A stretch of 64,000 nucleotides of DNA, taken from assembly GCA_947252645.1 (NCBI GenBank), contig CAMXWF010000001.1:124001-188000 (forward strand), given 5' to 3'. Position numbers and translations under genes: made by a program. The number at the start of each line of letters is the position of its first letter. Within the stretch, counting starts at the first letter, position 1. Shown here piece after piece: positions 33,634 through 43,019 of this stretch. The DNA is from an uncultured Bacteroidia bacterium (GTDB lineage: Bacteria > Bacteroidota > Bacteroidia > Bacteroidales > CAJPTX01). Under the pieces are notes generated by a model. It saw only the letters and a program-made list of their open reading frames with translations. It was not told the origin of the DNA and did no database searches.

Positions 33634-33650
33634 CAAAAGTACTACTTTTG
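33634..33650. promoter_or_regulatory. abutting divergent -7 boxes forming a palindrome
   Basis: CAAAAGTA-C-TACTTTTG is a 17-bp perfect palindrome. The left half is TACTTTTG on the minus strand (tamL direction) and the right half TACTTTTG on the plus strand (methyltransferase direction), each matching TAnnTTTG. No clear -33 TTG is seen for either. Confidence 0.6.
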
Positions 33651-33693
33651 GACTCTACCAGCTGCCTTGCAGAGCGGGGCGGTGGGTGAGGCT

Positions 33694-34425
33694 ATGGTGG
33701 GAAAGAAGGAATTGCAGCACTTGCAGGCCTTGCAGGGCAGCCATGGGCGGCGCAAGGAGGGGTGCTTTGTTGTCGAGGGGCTTCGTCTGGTAGAGTCTTT
33801 GATCCAGGCAGGGCTTACCATGCAGAGGGGCTACGTGGCCAGGGAGGATCTGCTGTTGCAGTTTGAGGGGCAGCCCATAGCGCGATGCACCACTCGCTTC
33901 CTTGAACAGGCTACCCAGCTGGCCTCGCCCCCACCCGTGGTGGCCATCTTTGCTACGCCCAGCTTTCAGCCCCCGCAAGCGGCGGGAACACTTATCCTTG
34001 GGCTTGAGGAGATTCAGAATCCGGGCAACTTGGGGTCTATCATGCGTACGGCGGATTGGTTTGGTATCAGGGATGTGGTCTGCAGTCCCGACTCAGCCCA
34101 GGCCTACTCTCCCAAGGCCATTCAGGCCTCTATGGGGGCTTTGGCTCACGTCAGGGTGGCCTATACCCCGCTAGAGGAGTTCATTGACCGCTTGCCTCCA
34201 GATTACCCCGTAATCGGAACCACCCTGCAGGGCAAGTCCATCTCTTCGTGGCACCCCCCCAAGGAGGGGTTGCTACTTTTCGGGAATGAGGGGCGAGGCC
34301 TCTCTCCCGAGCTGCAAGCGCGTACCACGGAGCGCCTCTGCATCCCCTCGGTGGGGCAGCCTGTGGCCGACTCCCTCAACGTGGCCGCTGCCGTGGCCAT
34401 CCTGCTCAGCAAGCTGACGGCATAG
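33694..34425 (+). CDS. TrmH/SpoU-family RNA 2'-O-methyltransferase
   Basis: A SAM-dependent methyltransferase with a knotted fold. The 243-residue product has an N-terminal substrate-binding part (EGLRLVESL) and the three SpoU motifs: LEEIQNPGNLGSIMRTADWFG, LLLFGNEGRGLS and VADSLNVAAAVAILL. Target rRNA or tRNA nucleotide cannot be told. A TTG at 33667 is in frame, but ATG 33694 (MVGKKELQHLQAL) matches the family start. Divergent from tamL, sharing a promoter palindrome. Confidence 0.92.
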   Translation: MVGKKELQHLQALQGSHGRRKEGCFVVEGLRLVESLIQAGLTMQRGYVAREDLLLQFEGQPIARCTTRFLEQATQLASPPPVVAIFATPSFQPPQAAGTLILGLEEIQNPGNLGSIMRTADWFGIRDVVCSPDSAQAYSPKAIQASMGALAHVRVAYTPLEEFIDRLPPDYPVIGTTLQGKSISSWHPPKEGLLLFGNEGRGLSPELQARTTERLCIPSVGQPVADSLNVAAAVAILLSKLTA

Positions 34426-34663
34426 TCGGGGCGAATTGGGCCGTCACCACAGGTAGTACCTGCGAATTTGAACAGGGGGAGGGCCTCGTTTTCGTTCTTT
34501 CTTCTTGCCCGTGCGCAGTCTGTACGCCTTCGAGCTTGAAGAGTCCATTGAGGTTCTCGACTTCCCCCCTTGGGAGAGTACTTTCCGCTGTTCTCCTGGG
34601 GCAGGGCAATCCCTATTGCTTCCAGGCTAGCGATGCCGTGGGTGGTGCTCTGCGCAATATTTG

Positions 34664-34671
34664 TACATTTG
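34664..34671 (+). promoter_or_regulatory. -7 box upstream of the sulfatase-family gene
   Basis: TACATTTG, an exact TAnnTTTG match, 17 nt before the GTG at 34689. Confidence 0.5.
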
Positions 34672-34688
34672 CAACGGTGATGTAATGG

Positions 34689-36803
34689 GTGCGCAATTGT
34701 TGCGTGGCATCTGCTTTGCACGTGGTCAAATCTCGTAGACATCGTGGTATTGGCAACCGGGGGCGCAGGGTGCAGCCCTACGGTGTGGGGCAAAGCGGCT
34801 CGGCTGCGCGCTATTTTTCCGAGCTGTTTGGGCGGCATGGCGTAGTGCAGTCGGTGCTGCTGAATGCGCTACTCTTCCTGCTGCTCATGCAGGCCACGCG
34901 GTGGGTTTTCTATGGGTTCAACGGCCACCTCTTCCCCGATATTTCCACACAGGAGCTCTTTCGGATAGCCTTGGGGGGGCTGAACTTCGATTTGGCGGCT
35001 GGGGTCTATGTGCTGGGCCTCTACCTGCTATTGGTCTTTTTCCCCTTCCCTGTGCGCTACCGGGGGTGGTACCGTACGCTGGTCAAGTGGGTGTACGTAG
35101 TCTCGGCTAGCCTGGCCTTGGCGTGCAACTGCGCTGACACCATCTACTACCGCTTTACCCACTACAGGAGCAGCTTCGACGTATTCCGGGAGTTCAGGCA
35201 TGAGCATCAGATTGGGGGGCTACTGCTGGGCTTCTTGGTGGAGTATTGGTACATGGTGGCGATATTTGCCCTGCTCGTGCTGCTTTTAGTGGTGCTGTAT
35301 CGGGGGTATCATGGGCATCGTATGTTTTTTGCAGGGGGAGGGTGGCCATTGCGTTTTCTGCTCAATGTGTTGCTGCTCGTGGGCGTGGCCTTTGTTTCGG
35401 TGTTGGCCATACGGGGAGGCTGGACGCGCCAGTGCCCCATGAGCACCTCCGAGGCTCTGCTCTACGTGACCCGGCAGCGCGATGCGGTGCTGGTGCTCAA
35501 CACGCCCTACGTGGCCATCCGTAATTTGGCGCACCGCGAGCCCACAGTGCCGCTGGACTACTTCCCTAGCCCTAAGGCCCTGGAGGAGGCGTTTACCCCT
35601 GTGCATGTGCCGCTGGATACACTCCAGAGGCCGAGGCGCAACGTAGTGATCATCATCCTCGAGAGTTTTGGACGAGAGTATATAGGGGCCTACAACCAAG
35701 ACGATCCCCCGCCAGGCTATCGGGGGTACACGCCGTTTCTCGATTCGCTCATCGGGGTCTCACGTTGGTTTCGCTACTCCATGGCCAATGGCTATAAGAG
35801 CATAGATGCCCTCCCGGCCATCATGTTGAGCTTACCGCGGGTGGGGCTTTCCTACGTGTTGAGTCGCTATGTCAGCAACTCCACCAGGGGTCTGCCCGCC
35901 CTGCTGGAGGAGCTGGGGTATACCACGGCTTACTTCCATGGGGCGAGCGATAACTCTATGGGCTTCAACTCCATCGCTAAGAGCGTAGGCTTCTCGCGCT
36001 ACTACGGCCAGGAGGCCTATGGGCACGATGAGGACTACGATGGCCACTGGGGCATTTGGGACGAGCCCTTTCTCCAGTACTTTGCCCGCACCATGGGGGA
36101 GCTCAAGCAACCCTTCTGCACAGCTATCCATACAGTTAGCTCACACGAGCCCTATGTGGTGCCTGCGAAGTATGCCGATAGCTTTCCCAGGGGCCCGCTG
36201 CCCATCCACCCCTGCGTGGGCTATACCGATTTTGCCCTGCGCCGTTTTTTCCAGACGGCTCGTCGCCAGCCCTGGTTCGACAGCACGCTCTTCGTCATTA
36301 CGGCCGACCACACGAATCTCAAGTACTACCCCGGCTATGAGAACACCCAGGGGGCCAGGGCGGTGCCCATTGTGTTCTACTGCCCTGCCGATTCGCTACA
36401 GGGGCGCTGCGACCAGGTGGCCAGCCAAATCGACATCATGCCCACGGTGCTCGCCTACGTGGGGTACCGCCAGTCCTACGTGGCCTTTGGACGCAATTTG
36501 TTCGCGCCCGAGGGGGTCGAGCGCACCTACATTGCCGACAACGAGGAGAACGATGCCTATTGGGGCGACCTCTTGCTCGTTAGCCACCTGACGCAGCCCA
36601 AGCAGCTCTTCCGCTACAAGCAGGACAGGCTACTCCAGCACCCGCTCCCGCTGGATGCATATCGTAGCCGCGTGGATAGCATGCAGTGCTACGCCAATGC
36701 CGTGCGTCAGCAGTACCACAATCGCCTGTTGAGCGATCACTTCGTCCCCGATACCCGCGACACAGCCTACATCCGGGCCTGCCGCATGGGGCGGGGGGAA
36801 TAG
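34689..36803 (+). CDS. LTA synthase/phosphoglycerol transferase-family sulfatase
   Basis: An inner-membrane enzyme of about 704 residues. About five N-terminal transmembrane segments (residues 55-280) are followed by an extracytoplasmic alkaline-phosphatase-superfamily domain. NVVIIILESFGREYIG supplies a metal ligand, YKSIDALPAI the region of the catalytic nucleophile, then TVSSHEPY and ITADHTN with the distal metal ligands. Homologues move phosphoglycerol or phosphoethanolamine onto envelope glycans or lipids; Bacteroidota have no lipoteichoic acid, so the acceptor is unknown. The start is uncertain: no ATG precedes the first transmembrane segment, and GTGs at 34689, 34704 and 34722 are all possible. 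Confidence 0.85.
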   Translation: MRNCCVASALHVVKSRRHRGIGNRGRRVQPYGVGQSGSAARYFSELFGRHGVVQSVLLNALLFLLLMQATRWVFYGFNGHLFPDISTQELFRIALGGLNFDLAAGVYVLGLYLLLVFFPFPVRYRGWYRTLVKWVYVVSASLALACNCADTIYYRFTHYRSSFDVFREFRHEHQIGGLLLGFLVEYWYMVAIFALLVLLLVVLYRGYHGHRMFFAGGGWPLRFLLNVLLLVGVAFVSVLAIRGGWTRQCPMSTSEALLYVTRQRDAVLVLNTPYVAIRNLAHREPTVPLDYFPSPKALEEAFTPVHVPLDTLQRPRRNVVIIILESFGREYIGAYNQDDPPPGYRGYTPFLDSLIGVSRWFRYSMANGYKSIDALPAIMLSLPRVGLSYVLSRYVSNSTRGLPALLEELGYTTAYFHGASDNSMGFNSIAKSVGFSRYYGQEAYGHDEDYDGHWGIWDEPFLQYFARTMGELKQPFCTAIHTVSSHEPYVVPAKYADSFPRGPLPIHPCVGYTDFALRRFFQTARRQPWFDSTLFVITADHTNLKYYPGYENTQGARAVPIVFYCPADSLQGRCDQVASQIDIMPTVLAYVGYRQSYVAFGRNLFAPEGVERTYIADNEENDAYWGDLLLVSHLTQPKQLFRYKQDRLLQHPLPLDAYRSRVDSMQCYANAVRQQYHNRLLSDHFVPDTRDTAYIRACRMGRGE

Positions 36804-36840
36804 GTCGGCGTTTTCACGCAGGGGTTATGCAGTTTTTCCC

Positions 36841-36848
36841 TACCTTCG
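36841..36848 (+). promoter_or_regulatory. -7 box upstream of the HU-family gene
   Basis: TACCTTCG, one base off TAnnTTTG, 67 nt before the ATG at 36916. Confidence 0.4.
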
Positions 36849-36915
36849 CGAAGTTCATGCGAGTACGCGCTAGGCCTTGGTGCTTGGGCGTACACCCAGC
36901 AAAAGCAATAGTTAG

Positions 36916-37215
36916 ATGACAAAGGGGGAGTTGGTCAACAGGATAGCCCGTCGGACGGGGATCGAGCGGGCTGCGGTAATCACCATGATTGAAACGATGA
37001 TGGAGGAGATTAGCGTGGCCTTGATGAACGAGGAGAGCGTCTACATGCGGGGCTTTGGGAGCTTCATGGTGCGCCAGCGTGCGGAGAAGAAGGCCCGCGA
37101 CATCACCAAGGATACCACCATCATTGTGCCAGCCCAGAAGGTGCCTTACTTCAAGCCCTCGAAGATTCTGATGGGTAAGGTACGCGATAGCACCGAGGCC
37201 GCTGCCAAGAAGTAA
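36916..37215 (+). CDS. HU/IHF-family nucleoid protein
   Basis: A 99-residue DNA-bending protein. TKGELVNRIARRTG begins the helical dimerisation part; VYMRGFGSFMVRQRAEKKARD forms the beta-arm base, and VPAQKVPYFKPSKIL contains the conserved proline that intercalates at the arm tip, with the usual FKPSK close. Single-domain HU of standard size with a short Ala/Lys tail. The COX24-type small gene follows after 74 bp, and the two may share the terminator at 37542. Confidence 0.94.
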   Translation: MTKGELVNRIARRTGIERAAVITMIETMMEEISVALMNEESVYMRGFGSFMVRQRAEKKARDITKDTTIIVPAQKVPYFKPSKILMGKVRDSTEAAAKK

Positions 37216-37289
37216 TGGCATGTTGCGAGCTGCGCGGCCAGCAGAATAGCCGAAGAGAATAACCACTAAGACTATAAGGAGGACATACA

Positions 37290-37379
37290 ATGCCAAACGG
37301 GAAGAAGCACAAGCGCCATAAGATGGCCACCCATAAGCGTAAGAAGCGTCTGCGTAAGGATAGGCACAAGAAGAAGTAG
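37290..37379 (+). CDS. 29-residue basic AURKAIP1/COX24-domain small protein
   Basis: MPNGKKHKRHKMATHKRKKRLRKDRHKKK is shown in outline only: the product begins MPNGKKHKRHK, continues ATHKRKKRLRK and ends in HKKK. This matches the tiny COX24/AURKAIP1-type protein conserved across Bacteroidota, thought to be a ribosome-associated component related to the Thx/bS22 class. A perfect TAAGGAGG ribosome-binding site (37276-37283 region) lies 7 nt before ATG 37290, the strongest Shine-Dalgarno in the window. 15 of 29 residues are Lys or Arg. Confidence 0.9.
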   Translation: MPNGKKHKRHKMATHKRKKRLRKDRHKKK

Positions 37380-37747
37380 CGCGGGCCTAAAGCGCGAACC
37401 TAGGTGCGGAAGCTACTGCCCATCGCGTAGTGCTGGGGCGCATGGAGATCGATCGGCGCAGCTGTGCGAGGTCTTGGGGCGCGTTGGGCTACGGAAAGCT
37501 TTAGCCTTTCGGTGCTGTTGGGCACTAGACGTTTGAGGGAGCTCCTCCGCTTGGTTCTCTTCGGAGAGCGTGCGGAGGAGATTTTTTATATGCTTACGTA
37601 CACCCCGTTTTTGGCGTAATGGGCAGGTAGCCCTCCTGCCACGGGCGGCGAGCGGGGGGACAGGTAGGGGTATTGGCTCTTGGGTAGCGCCAGGTAGGAA
37701 GGCCATTTTATGCGTAACTTGCGGGGGTGAAAAAGTGTAGTTAGATA
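37380..37747. other. gap before the RNase G gene
   Basis: A 368-bp intergenic stretch whose only clear element is the terminator at 37542-37587. No frame has family similarity. No consensus promoter for the RNase G gene is obvious. Confidence 0.55.
37542..37587 (+). terminator. intrinsic terminator after the HU/COX24-type genes
   Basis: CTCCTCCGC (37542-37550) pairs perfectly with GCGGAGGAG (37572-37580); inside, TCTC-TTCG-GAGA forms a capped tip. A run of six T follows at 37582-37587. Confidence 0.9.
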
Positions 37748-39364
37748 GTGAAATCGGAGCTGATAATCGATGTAAACGGCAAGCGTGGGGAGTCCACGGT
37801 GGCCCTGCTAGAAGATGGCCAGTTGATGGAGTATCGCACGCAGAAGCAGGACGCGGGCTTCTCCATGGGCGATATCTACGTGGGCGTGGTTCACAAGGTG
37901 ATGCAGAATCACAACGCCGCCTTCGTGGACATAGGATCCAAGCGTGAGGGCTTTTTGCACTACAAGGATCTCGGGCCGTATTTTTCCTTCATGCTCGAGC
38001 GCGTCAAGCAAGTGGCGCGCAAAGGGAGTAGGGCGCAGGGTGCGCTTTCCGAGGACATGATCAAGTTCTTCACCCCGACGCCCACACCGAGCGACGCGGG
38101 GGCCAAAAACGATCAGGATCGTCCCCCCAAGGATGGAAAGATCACCGATGTGATGAAGAGCAACGACCTGATCATGGTGCAGGTGGCCCGCGAGGCCTAC
38201 TCTTCCAAGGGCCCCAGCTTGACCACCGAGATCTCCATTGCGGGCCGCAATATCGTGCTGCTGCCCTTTGGGAGAAATGTGATGGTCTCCTCTAAAATTA
38301 CCTCCCGGGTGGAGGCGGTGCGCCTGCGGCGCCTGGTGTCGAGCATTCTGCCCGAGGGCTTTGGGGCCATTGTGCGCACGGCGGCCGAGGGCAAGAAGGT
38401 GGAGACGTTGGTCGATGAAATGGAGGTGCTGGTGGGCCGCTGGCGTCAATGCCTAGAAACCCTCAAGTCGGCCACCACCTTCCCGGCGTGTCTGCTCAGC
38501 GAGCTCAATCGTTCCACGGCACTGCTCCGCGACAATCTCAACGCCAGCTACTCGAGCATCCAGGTCAACGACAAGGAGGTCTACGAGGAGATCAAGACCT
38601 ACATGGCCAGCATTGCCCCCGGCGCAGAGAGCATCGTCAAGTACTATAGCAGCCCAAAAGTGCCCATTTTCGACCAGTTCGATGTGAGCAAGCAGGTGCG
38701 GCGACTCCTGGGGCGCACGGTGATGTTTCACAAGGGCTCCTACCTGATTATTCAGAGCCCCGAGGCCTTCCACGTGATCGATGTGAATAGCGGGAGCGGC
38801 TCCCGCAAGGCGGAGACGCCTGAGGAAACGGCCTACGAGGTCAATCTGGCTGCGTGCACCGAGGTAGCTCGGCAGATGCGGCTGCGCGACTTGGGGGGCA
38901 TCATCGTCATTGATTTCATCGACATGAACAAGGCCGAGCACCGCAAGGCGATCTTCGACACCATGGTGCAGCTGATGAAAAATGACAAGGTCACCCACCG
39001 TGTTCTCCCCCTGACCGACTTCGGCCTCATGCAGATTACGCGCCAGCGCCACGGCCCCGAGAATGACATCGACACCAGCGAGGTATGCCCCTGCTGCAAT
39101 GGCACTGGCAAGATCGACAACTCCATCCTACTCGTCGACCAGATTGAGCAGAAGCTCTCGGTCATCATGGAGAAAAAACTCTACAAGGCCCTAGAGCTGC
39201 GGGTCCACCCCTTCATCGAGGCCTATTTGACCACGGGCCTCCGCTCGCGCCGAGCCAGGCTCGCCCGTAAGTACGGCTGTAAGCTCAAGGTCAGGGCCAT
39301 GTCCACCTATTCCATCCTAGAGTTCGAGTTCTACGACCCCAAGGGTGCCCAGGTGATGCTCTAG
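37748..39364 (+). CDS. rng: ribonuclease E/G family endoribonuclease
   Basis: RNase G-type protein of 538 residues that cleaves single-stranded RNA in rRNA maturation and mRNA decay. An S1 domain (about 36-125) starts with GDIYVGVVHKVMQNHNAAFVDIG, followed by an RNase H-like and DNase I-like catalytic part with IDVNSG and GGIIVIDFIDM carrying the metal-binding aspartates, and the zinc-link region CPCCNGTGK. The short Pro/Thr/Asp-rich insertion after the S1 start is typical of Bacteroidota. The start is GTG 37748, just after an in-frame stop. It lacks the long C-terminal degradosome scaffold of RNase E. Confidence 0.93.
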   Translation: MKSELIIDVNGKRGESTVALLEDGQLMEYRTQKQDAGFSMGDIYVGVVHKVMQNHNAAFVDIGSKREGFLHYKDLGPYFSFMLERVKQVARKGSRAQGALSEDMIKFFTPTPTPSDAGAKNDQDRPPKDGKITDVMKSNDLIMVQVAREAYSSKGPSLTTEISIAGRNIVLLPFGRNVMVSSKITSRVEAVRLRRLVSSILPEGFGAIVRTAAEGKKVETLVDEMEVLVGRWRQCLETLKSATTFPACLLSELNRSTALLRDNLNASYSSIQVNDKEVYEEIKTYMASIAPGAESIVKYYSSPKVPIFDQFDVSKQVRRLLGRTVMFHKGSYLIIQSPEAFHVIDVNSGSGSRKAETPEETAYEVNLAACTEVARQMRLRDLGGIIVIDFIDMNKAEHRKAIFDTMVQLMKNDKVTHRVLPLTDFGLMQITRQRHGPENDIDTSEVCPCCNGTGKIDNSILLVDQIEQKLSVIMEKKLYKALELRVHPFIEAYLTTGLRSRRARLARKYGCKLKVRAMSTYSILEFEFYDPKGAQVML

Positions 39365-39419
39365 GCAGAATTCCCCGCGCTTCCTCCTTGTGTCCCCCTC
39401 ATGACTTAATCTGCGCGCA

Positions 39420-41471
39420 ATGAAAGCGACATACCGGACATTAGTTACTGCCCTACAGGGGCTACTGCTTCTTCTTGCCCAACCCGTATATGCCCAGATG
39501 GGGCAGGCCAACGACCCCATGCACTGGTCTGCCAAGGTAGCCATGTCGAGTGACTCCACCCTGCTCTTCCAGCTCAGGGGACTCATCGACAAAGATTGGC
39601 ATATCTACTCCATGTCGACCCCCACCGGGGGGCCTATGGCCACTACGCTACGCTTCTTGCCGAGTGACCACCACACCCCCCTAGGGGAGCTGACTGAGCA
39701 TGGGCAGCTACTCACGGAGTTCGATGAGGCGTTTGGTGTCGACGTGATGATGTACGGCGATTCCGTACGATTCGAACAGCAGCTCCTCCGCCGCGACACG
39801 GCCGCCTTTACCCTGTCGGTCGACCTGAGCTATCAAACTTGCCATGCCGGGCAATGTTACCTTTTTGAACACACAGAGCAAGTAGGAGTCCCAGCGCAAT
39901 CGGCCATGCGCCCAGCAGCTATGGCCGCTGTGCCCCCGCTCACCACCACGGGGCACCCCGTGGAGATCACCTCAGCCCCGCAGGGTCTCCCTGCCATAGA
40001 CCTCGGGACCACCCCAACCGCCGCAACGGGGCGGGGCTGGTGGGGATTCCTGCTCATCAGCTTCTTGGCCGGGCTGGCCGGGTTGCTTACGCCCTGCGTG
40101 TTCCCTATGATCCCAATGACCGTCTCTTTCTTCATGCAGAAGAAAAATCGGGTCAATGCCCTGCTCAATGCGCTAGTCTTTGGCATCGGGATAGTACTCA
40201 TCTACACGCTGCTGGGCTTGCTGGTCTCCCTCGCGGGCCTTGGTGCCGACGTGGTGGTGGACATCACCTCGCACTGGCTCACCAACACGATCTTCTTCCT
40301 GCTCTTCCTGCTCTTTGCCGCCTCGTTCTTTGGAATGTTTGAGATGCGCTTGCCGGGCAGCCTCTCCAACAAGACCGATGCCAAGGCCGACAAAGGTGGC
40401 TTCGTCGGCTCGTTCTTTCTGGCCCTGACCACGGTCATTGTCAGTCTCTCGTGCGTGGGGCCCATCGTGGGCGCGCTGCTGGTGGAAGCAGCCTCTGGCG
40501 ACACACTGCGCCCTGCCCTCGGCATGTTTGCCTTCGCGCTGGGCTTCTCCCTGCCCTTCACCTTCTTCGCGCTCTTCCCGCAGCTGCTGAGCAAATTGCC
40601 CAAATCGGGCGGGTGGCTCAACAGTGTCAAGATTGTCTTGGGCTTCATCGTCCTAGCCTTCAGCCTGAAGTTCCTGCTGAATATCGATGTCGCCCTCGGC
40701 TTGGGGTGGTTGAATCGCCCGGTATATCTCTCCATCTGGATAGTCCTGAGCGTGTTTCTTGGGCTCTATCTGCTGGGGAAGATACGTTTCAAGTTCGACT
40801 CTCCACTCGACCATGTAGGCTTCATACGCATGTTGCTGGCTGGGGGTGCCTTCGTGTTTGCCATCCTCCTCGCCACGGGGCTTCTCGGCGCCTCGCTCGC
40901 TGGTCTTTCTGGCATGCTGCCTACACCCAACGAGAGTTCATTTTCCGTCTCCATGGCTGCCCCCCAGCAATCCTCGGCCCCCGCAGTGGACGTGGACAAC
41001 TACCCTGGCCTGTGCGACCCGCCCAAATATTCCAACCTCATCCAGATGCCTACAGGTCTTGAGGGCTACCGAGAGTACAAGCAGGCCCTTGCGTGCGCGC
41101 AAAAGCAAAACAAACCCTTGCTGATAGAGTTCTCGGGCCATAGCTGTGCCAACTGCAAGGAAATGGCCGCCAAAATCCTCTCCCAGCCCAAGGTGCAGCA
41201 GCTGATACGGGAACAGTATATCTTTGTGCAGCTCTACGTCGACGAACGCTACGAGCTCCCTGAGCGTGAGTGGTACACCTCTACCTTCGACGGCAAGGTG
41301 AAGAAAACCCTTGGGAAGCAAAATCAGGATCTGCAAATGGGCCGCTTTGCCACCAATGCCCTGCCCACTTTTGTGCTCCTGAGCCCGCAGGAAGAGCAGC
41401 TGGCCCCCACGCACGGCCGTGATCTCGATGTGGAAAGCTTCCTAGCTTTCTTGCGGTCGGGGCTCAAGTAA
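39420..41471 (+). CDS. dsbD: thiol:disulfide interchange protein DsbD
   Basis: DsbD carries electrons from cytoplasmic thioredoxin across the inner membrane to periplasmic reductases. The 683-residue product has a signal peptide, an N-terminal DsbD-alpha-like domain (about 25-165, with a Cys pair in CHAGQC), an eight-helix membrane domain (about 205-500) with the redox cysteines in LTPCVFPM and LSCVGPIVG, and a C-terminal thioredoxin domain with SCANCKE (about 575-582). All three redox pairs are present, so it should be functional. Confidence 0.95.
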   Translation: MKATYRTLVTALQGLLLLLAQPVYAQMGQANDPMHWSAKVAMSSDSTLLFQLRGLIDKDWHIYSMSTPTGGPMATTLRFLPSDHHTPLGELTEHGQLLTEFDEAFGVDVMMYGDSVRFEQQLLRRDTAAFTLSVDLSYQTCHAGQCYLFEHTEQVGVPAQSAMRPAAMAAVPPLTTTGHPVEITSAPQGLPAIDLGTTPTAATGRGWWGFLLISFLAGLAGLLTPCVFPMIPMTVSFFMQKKNRVNALLNALVFGIGIVLIYTLLGLLVSLAGLGADVVVDITSHWLTNTIFFLLFLLFAASFFGMFEMRLPGSLSNKTDAKADKGGFVGSFFLALTTVIVSLSCVGPIVGALLVEAASGDTLRPALGMFAFALGFSLPFTFFALFPQLLSKLPKSGGWLNSVKIVLGFIVLAFSLKFLLNIDVALGLGWLNRPVYLSIWIVLSVFLGLYLLGKIRFKFDSPLDHVGFIRMLLAGGAFVFAILLATGLLGASLAGLSGMLPTPNESSFSVSMAAPQQSSAPAVDVDNYPGLCDPPKYSNLIQMPTGLEGYREYKQALACAQKQNKPLLIEFSGHSCANCKEMAAKILSQPKVQQLIREQYIFVQLYVDERYELPEREWYTSTFDGKVKKTLGKQNQDLQMGRFATNALPTFVLLSPQEEQLAPTHGRDLDVESFLAFLRSGLK

Positions 41472-41674
41472 TGAACTACCGTCTACCCGTCCAGGCTCGT
41501 CTTACCTCCCCCTTGGCGCATCGGGAGGTTGAGGTCGCAGGTATGCAGGCGTGCACGTATCCAGTAACCACCAGGAAAACGTTGATGCCGGGGGGAAATC
41601 GCACGATGCCTCCACAACGACACCATGTGGCATGGGCGCGCCCCCACCAGCCCCTTAACCTTTTGCACTAATCA

Positions 41675-42826
41675 ATGCCAGAATCGCTCCGTGTAGCCCT
41701 TGTGGGCATTTCGTTGCGAGGGGCGCAGCCCTACCGTGTGCAAGACTACCTTGACGAGTTGGCCTTGCTCGCCCAGACCGCTGGCGCAACCGTGCAGGCC
41801 CAGTTTATCCAGAGCGTTACAGCCCTCGATCCACGCACCTTCATCGGGCGCGGGAAGGTGGCGGAGATAGCCCAATGCGTGGCTGAGCAAGCTTTGGATT
41901 TGGTGGTATTCGACGATGAGCTCTCCCCCACGCAGCACCGGAATCTGGAGAAGGAGTTGGGCTGCCAAGTGCAAGATCGCACTGGGCTCATCCTGACGAT
42001 CTTTGCCCAACGCGCCCGCACCGCCTACGCCAAAAAGCAGGTGGAGCTGGCCCAGTACGAGTATCTCCTCCCGCGCCTGGTAGGCATGTGGACCCATCTA
42101 GAGCGCCAGCGAGGAGGCCTCAACATGCGCGGGCCGGGCGAGCGAGAGCTAGAGACCGACCGACGCATCGTGCGCACGCGCATTGCCAAGCTCAAGGACG
42201 ACCTGCGCCATATCGACACCCAGATGGCTACCCAGCGTAAGCTGCGGGGAGGCCTACCTAGGGTTGCGCTCGTGGGCTACACCAACGCCGGCAAGTCCTC
42301 CCTGCTCAACGCGCTCGCCAGCGAGCATATCTACGTGGAAAACCAGCTTTTTGCCACGCTCGACACCACCGTGCGCCGCATCTCCCTAGGCCCCGTGAGC
42401 TACCTACTTGCCGACACCGTGGGCTTTATCCGCAAGCTGCCCACACAGCTTATCGAGGCCTTTCGCTCCACCCTCGACGAGGTGCGAGAGGCTACTCTAC
42501 TGCTGCATGTTGTCGACGTATCGCATCCCCAATTCGAGTCGCAGATGCAGACCGTCGCCCAGACACTTCGCGACCTTGGTATCTTAGATACCCCCATGGT
42601 CCTTGTCTTCAACAAGGTAGACCGCTACCAGCCCGCCCCCCGCGATGAGTTCGACCTCGCCCCAGTGGCCCCAGAACAGCTCTCCCTCCAGGAGCTACAG
42701 CAATCTTGGCTCGCCCGAAGCGAAGTCCCCACCATTTTTGTCTCCGCCCTCACAGGCACGAACCTCCCCCAGCTTAAGGCATTGATTGCGCAGCAGGTGG
42801 AGGAGATGGCCACGCACCGACCGTAA
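41675..42826 (+). CDS. hflX: GTPase HflX
   Basis: HflX is a ribosome-associated GTPase that splits stalled ribosomes. The 383-residue product has the N-terminal HflX domain (FIGRGKVAEI, LVVFDDELSPTQHRNLEKEL, RARTAYAKKQVELAQ), the GGLNMRGPGERELETDRR linker helix, and a GTPase domain with G1 GYTNAGKSSLLN (about 203-214), G3 DTVGFI and G4 NKVD. The 203-bp gap upstream contains only a 7-bp stem (ACCTCCC at 41504 with GGGAGGT at 41523) of unknown role. Confidence 0.95.
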   Translation: MPESLRVALVGISLRGAQPYRVQDYLDELALLAQTAGATVQAQFIQSVTALDPRTFIGRGKVAEIAQCVAEQALDLVVFDDELSPTQHRNLEKELGCQVQDRTGLILTIFAQRARTAYAKKQVELAQYEYLLPRLVGMWTHLERQRGGLNMRGPGERELETDRRIVRTRIAKLKDDLRHIDTQMATQRKLRGGLPRVALVGYTNAGKSSLLNALASEHIYVENQLFATLDTTVRRISLGPVSYLLADTVGFIRKLPTQLIEAFRSTLDEVREATLLLHVVDVSHPQFESQMQTVAQTLRDLGILDTPMVLVFNKVDRYQPAPRDEFDLAPVAPEQLSLQELQQSWLARSEVPTIFVSALTGTNLPQLKALIAQQVEEMATHRP

Positions 42827-42835
42827 GCCCTGGAT

Positions 42836-42879
42836 AAAAAAACGCCCCGCCGCCGCCCCTTCGGATGGGCGCACGGGGC
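42836..42879 (-). terminator. terminator for the DUF805 genes
   Basis: On the minus strand GCCCCG pairs with CGGGGC (42874-42879 with 42844-42849), with an inner GCCC/GGGC stem, followed by seven T (42836-42842 as A). It lies just after hflX, but the T-run is on the minus side, so it serves transcription from the DUF805 genes. Confidence 0.75.
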
Positions 42880-43019
42880 ATGGGGACACAGTCGCACCGC
42901 GCTCGGTCTCCTCCTGCCCACTAGGCACTCCATGCATGGCCTGGAGCCTTGCTACTGGTTACAGGGCCTTAGTCCTGAGCGAAACCAGCATATGAATCCA
43001 CTCTAGCGCCACGCAACGG

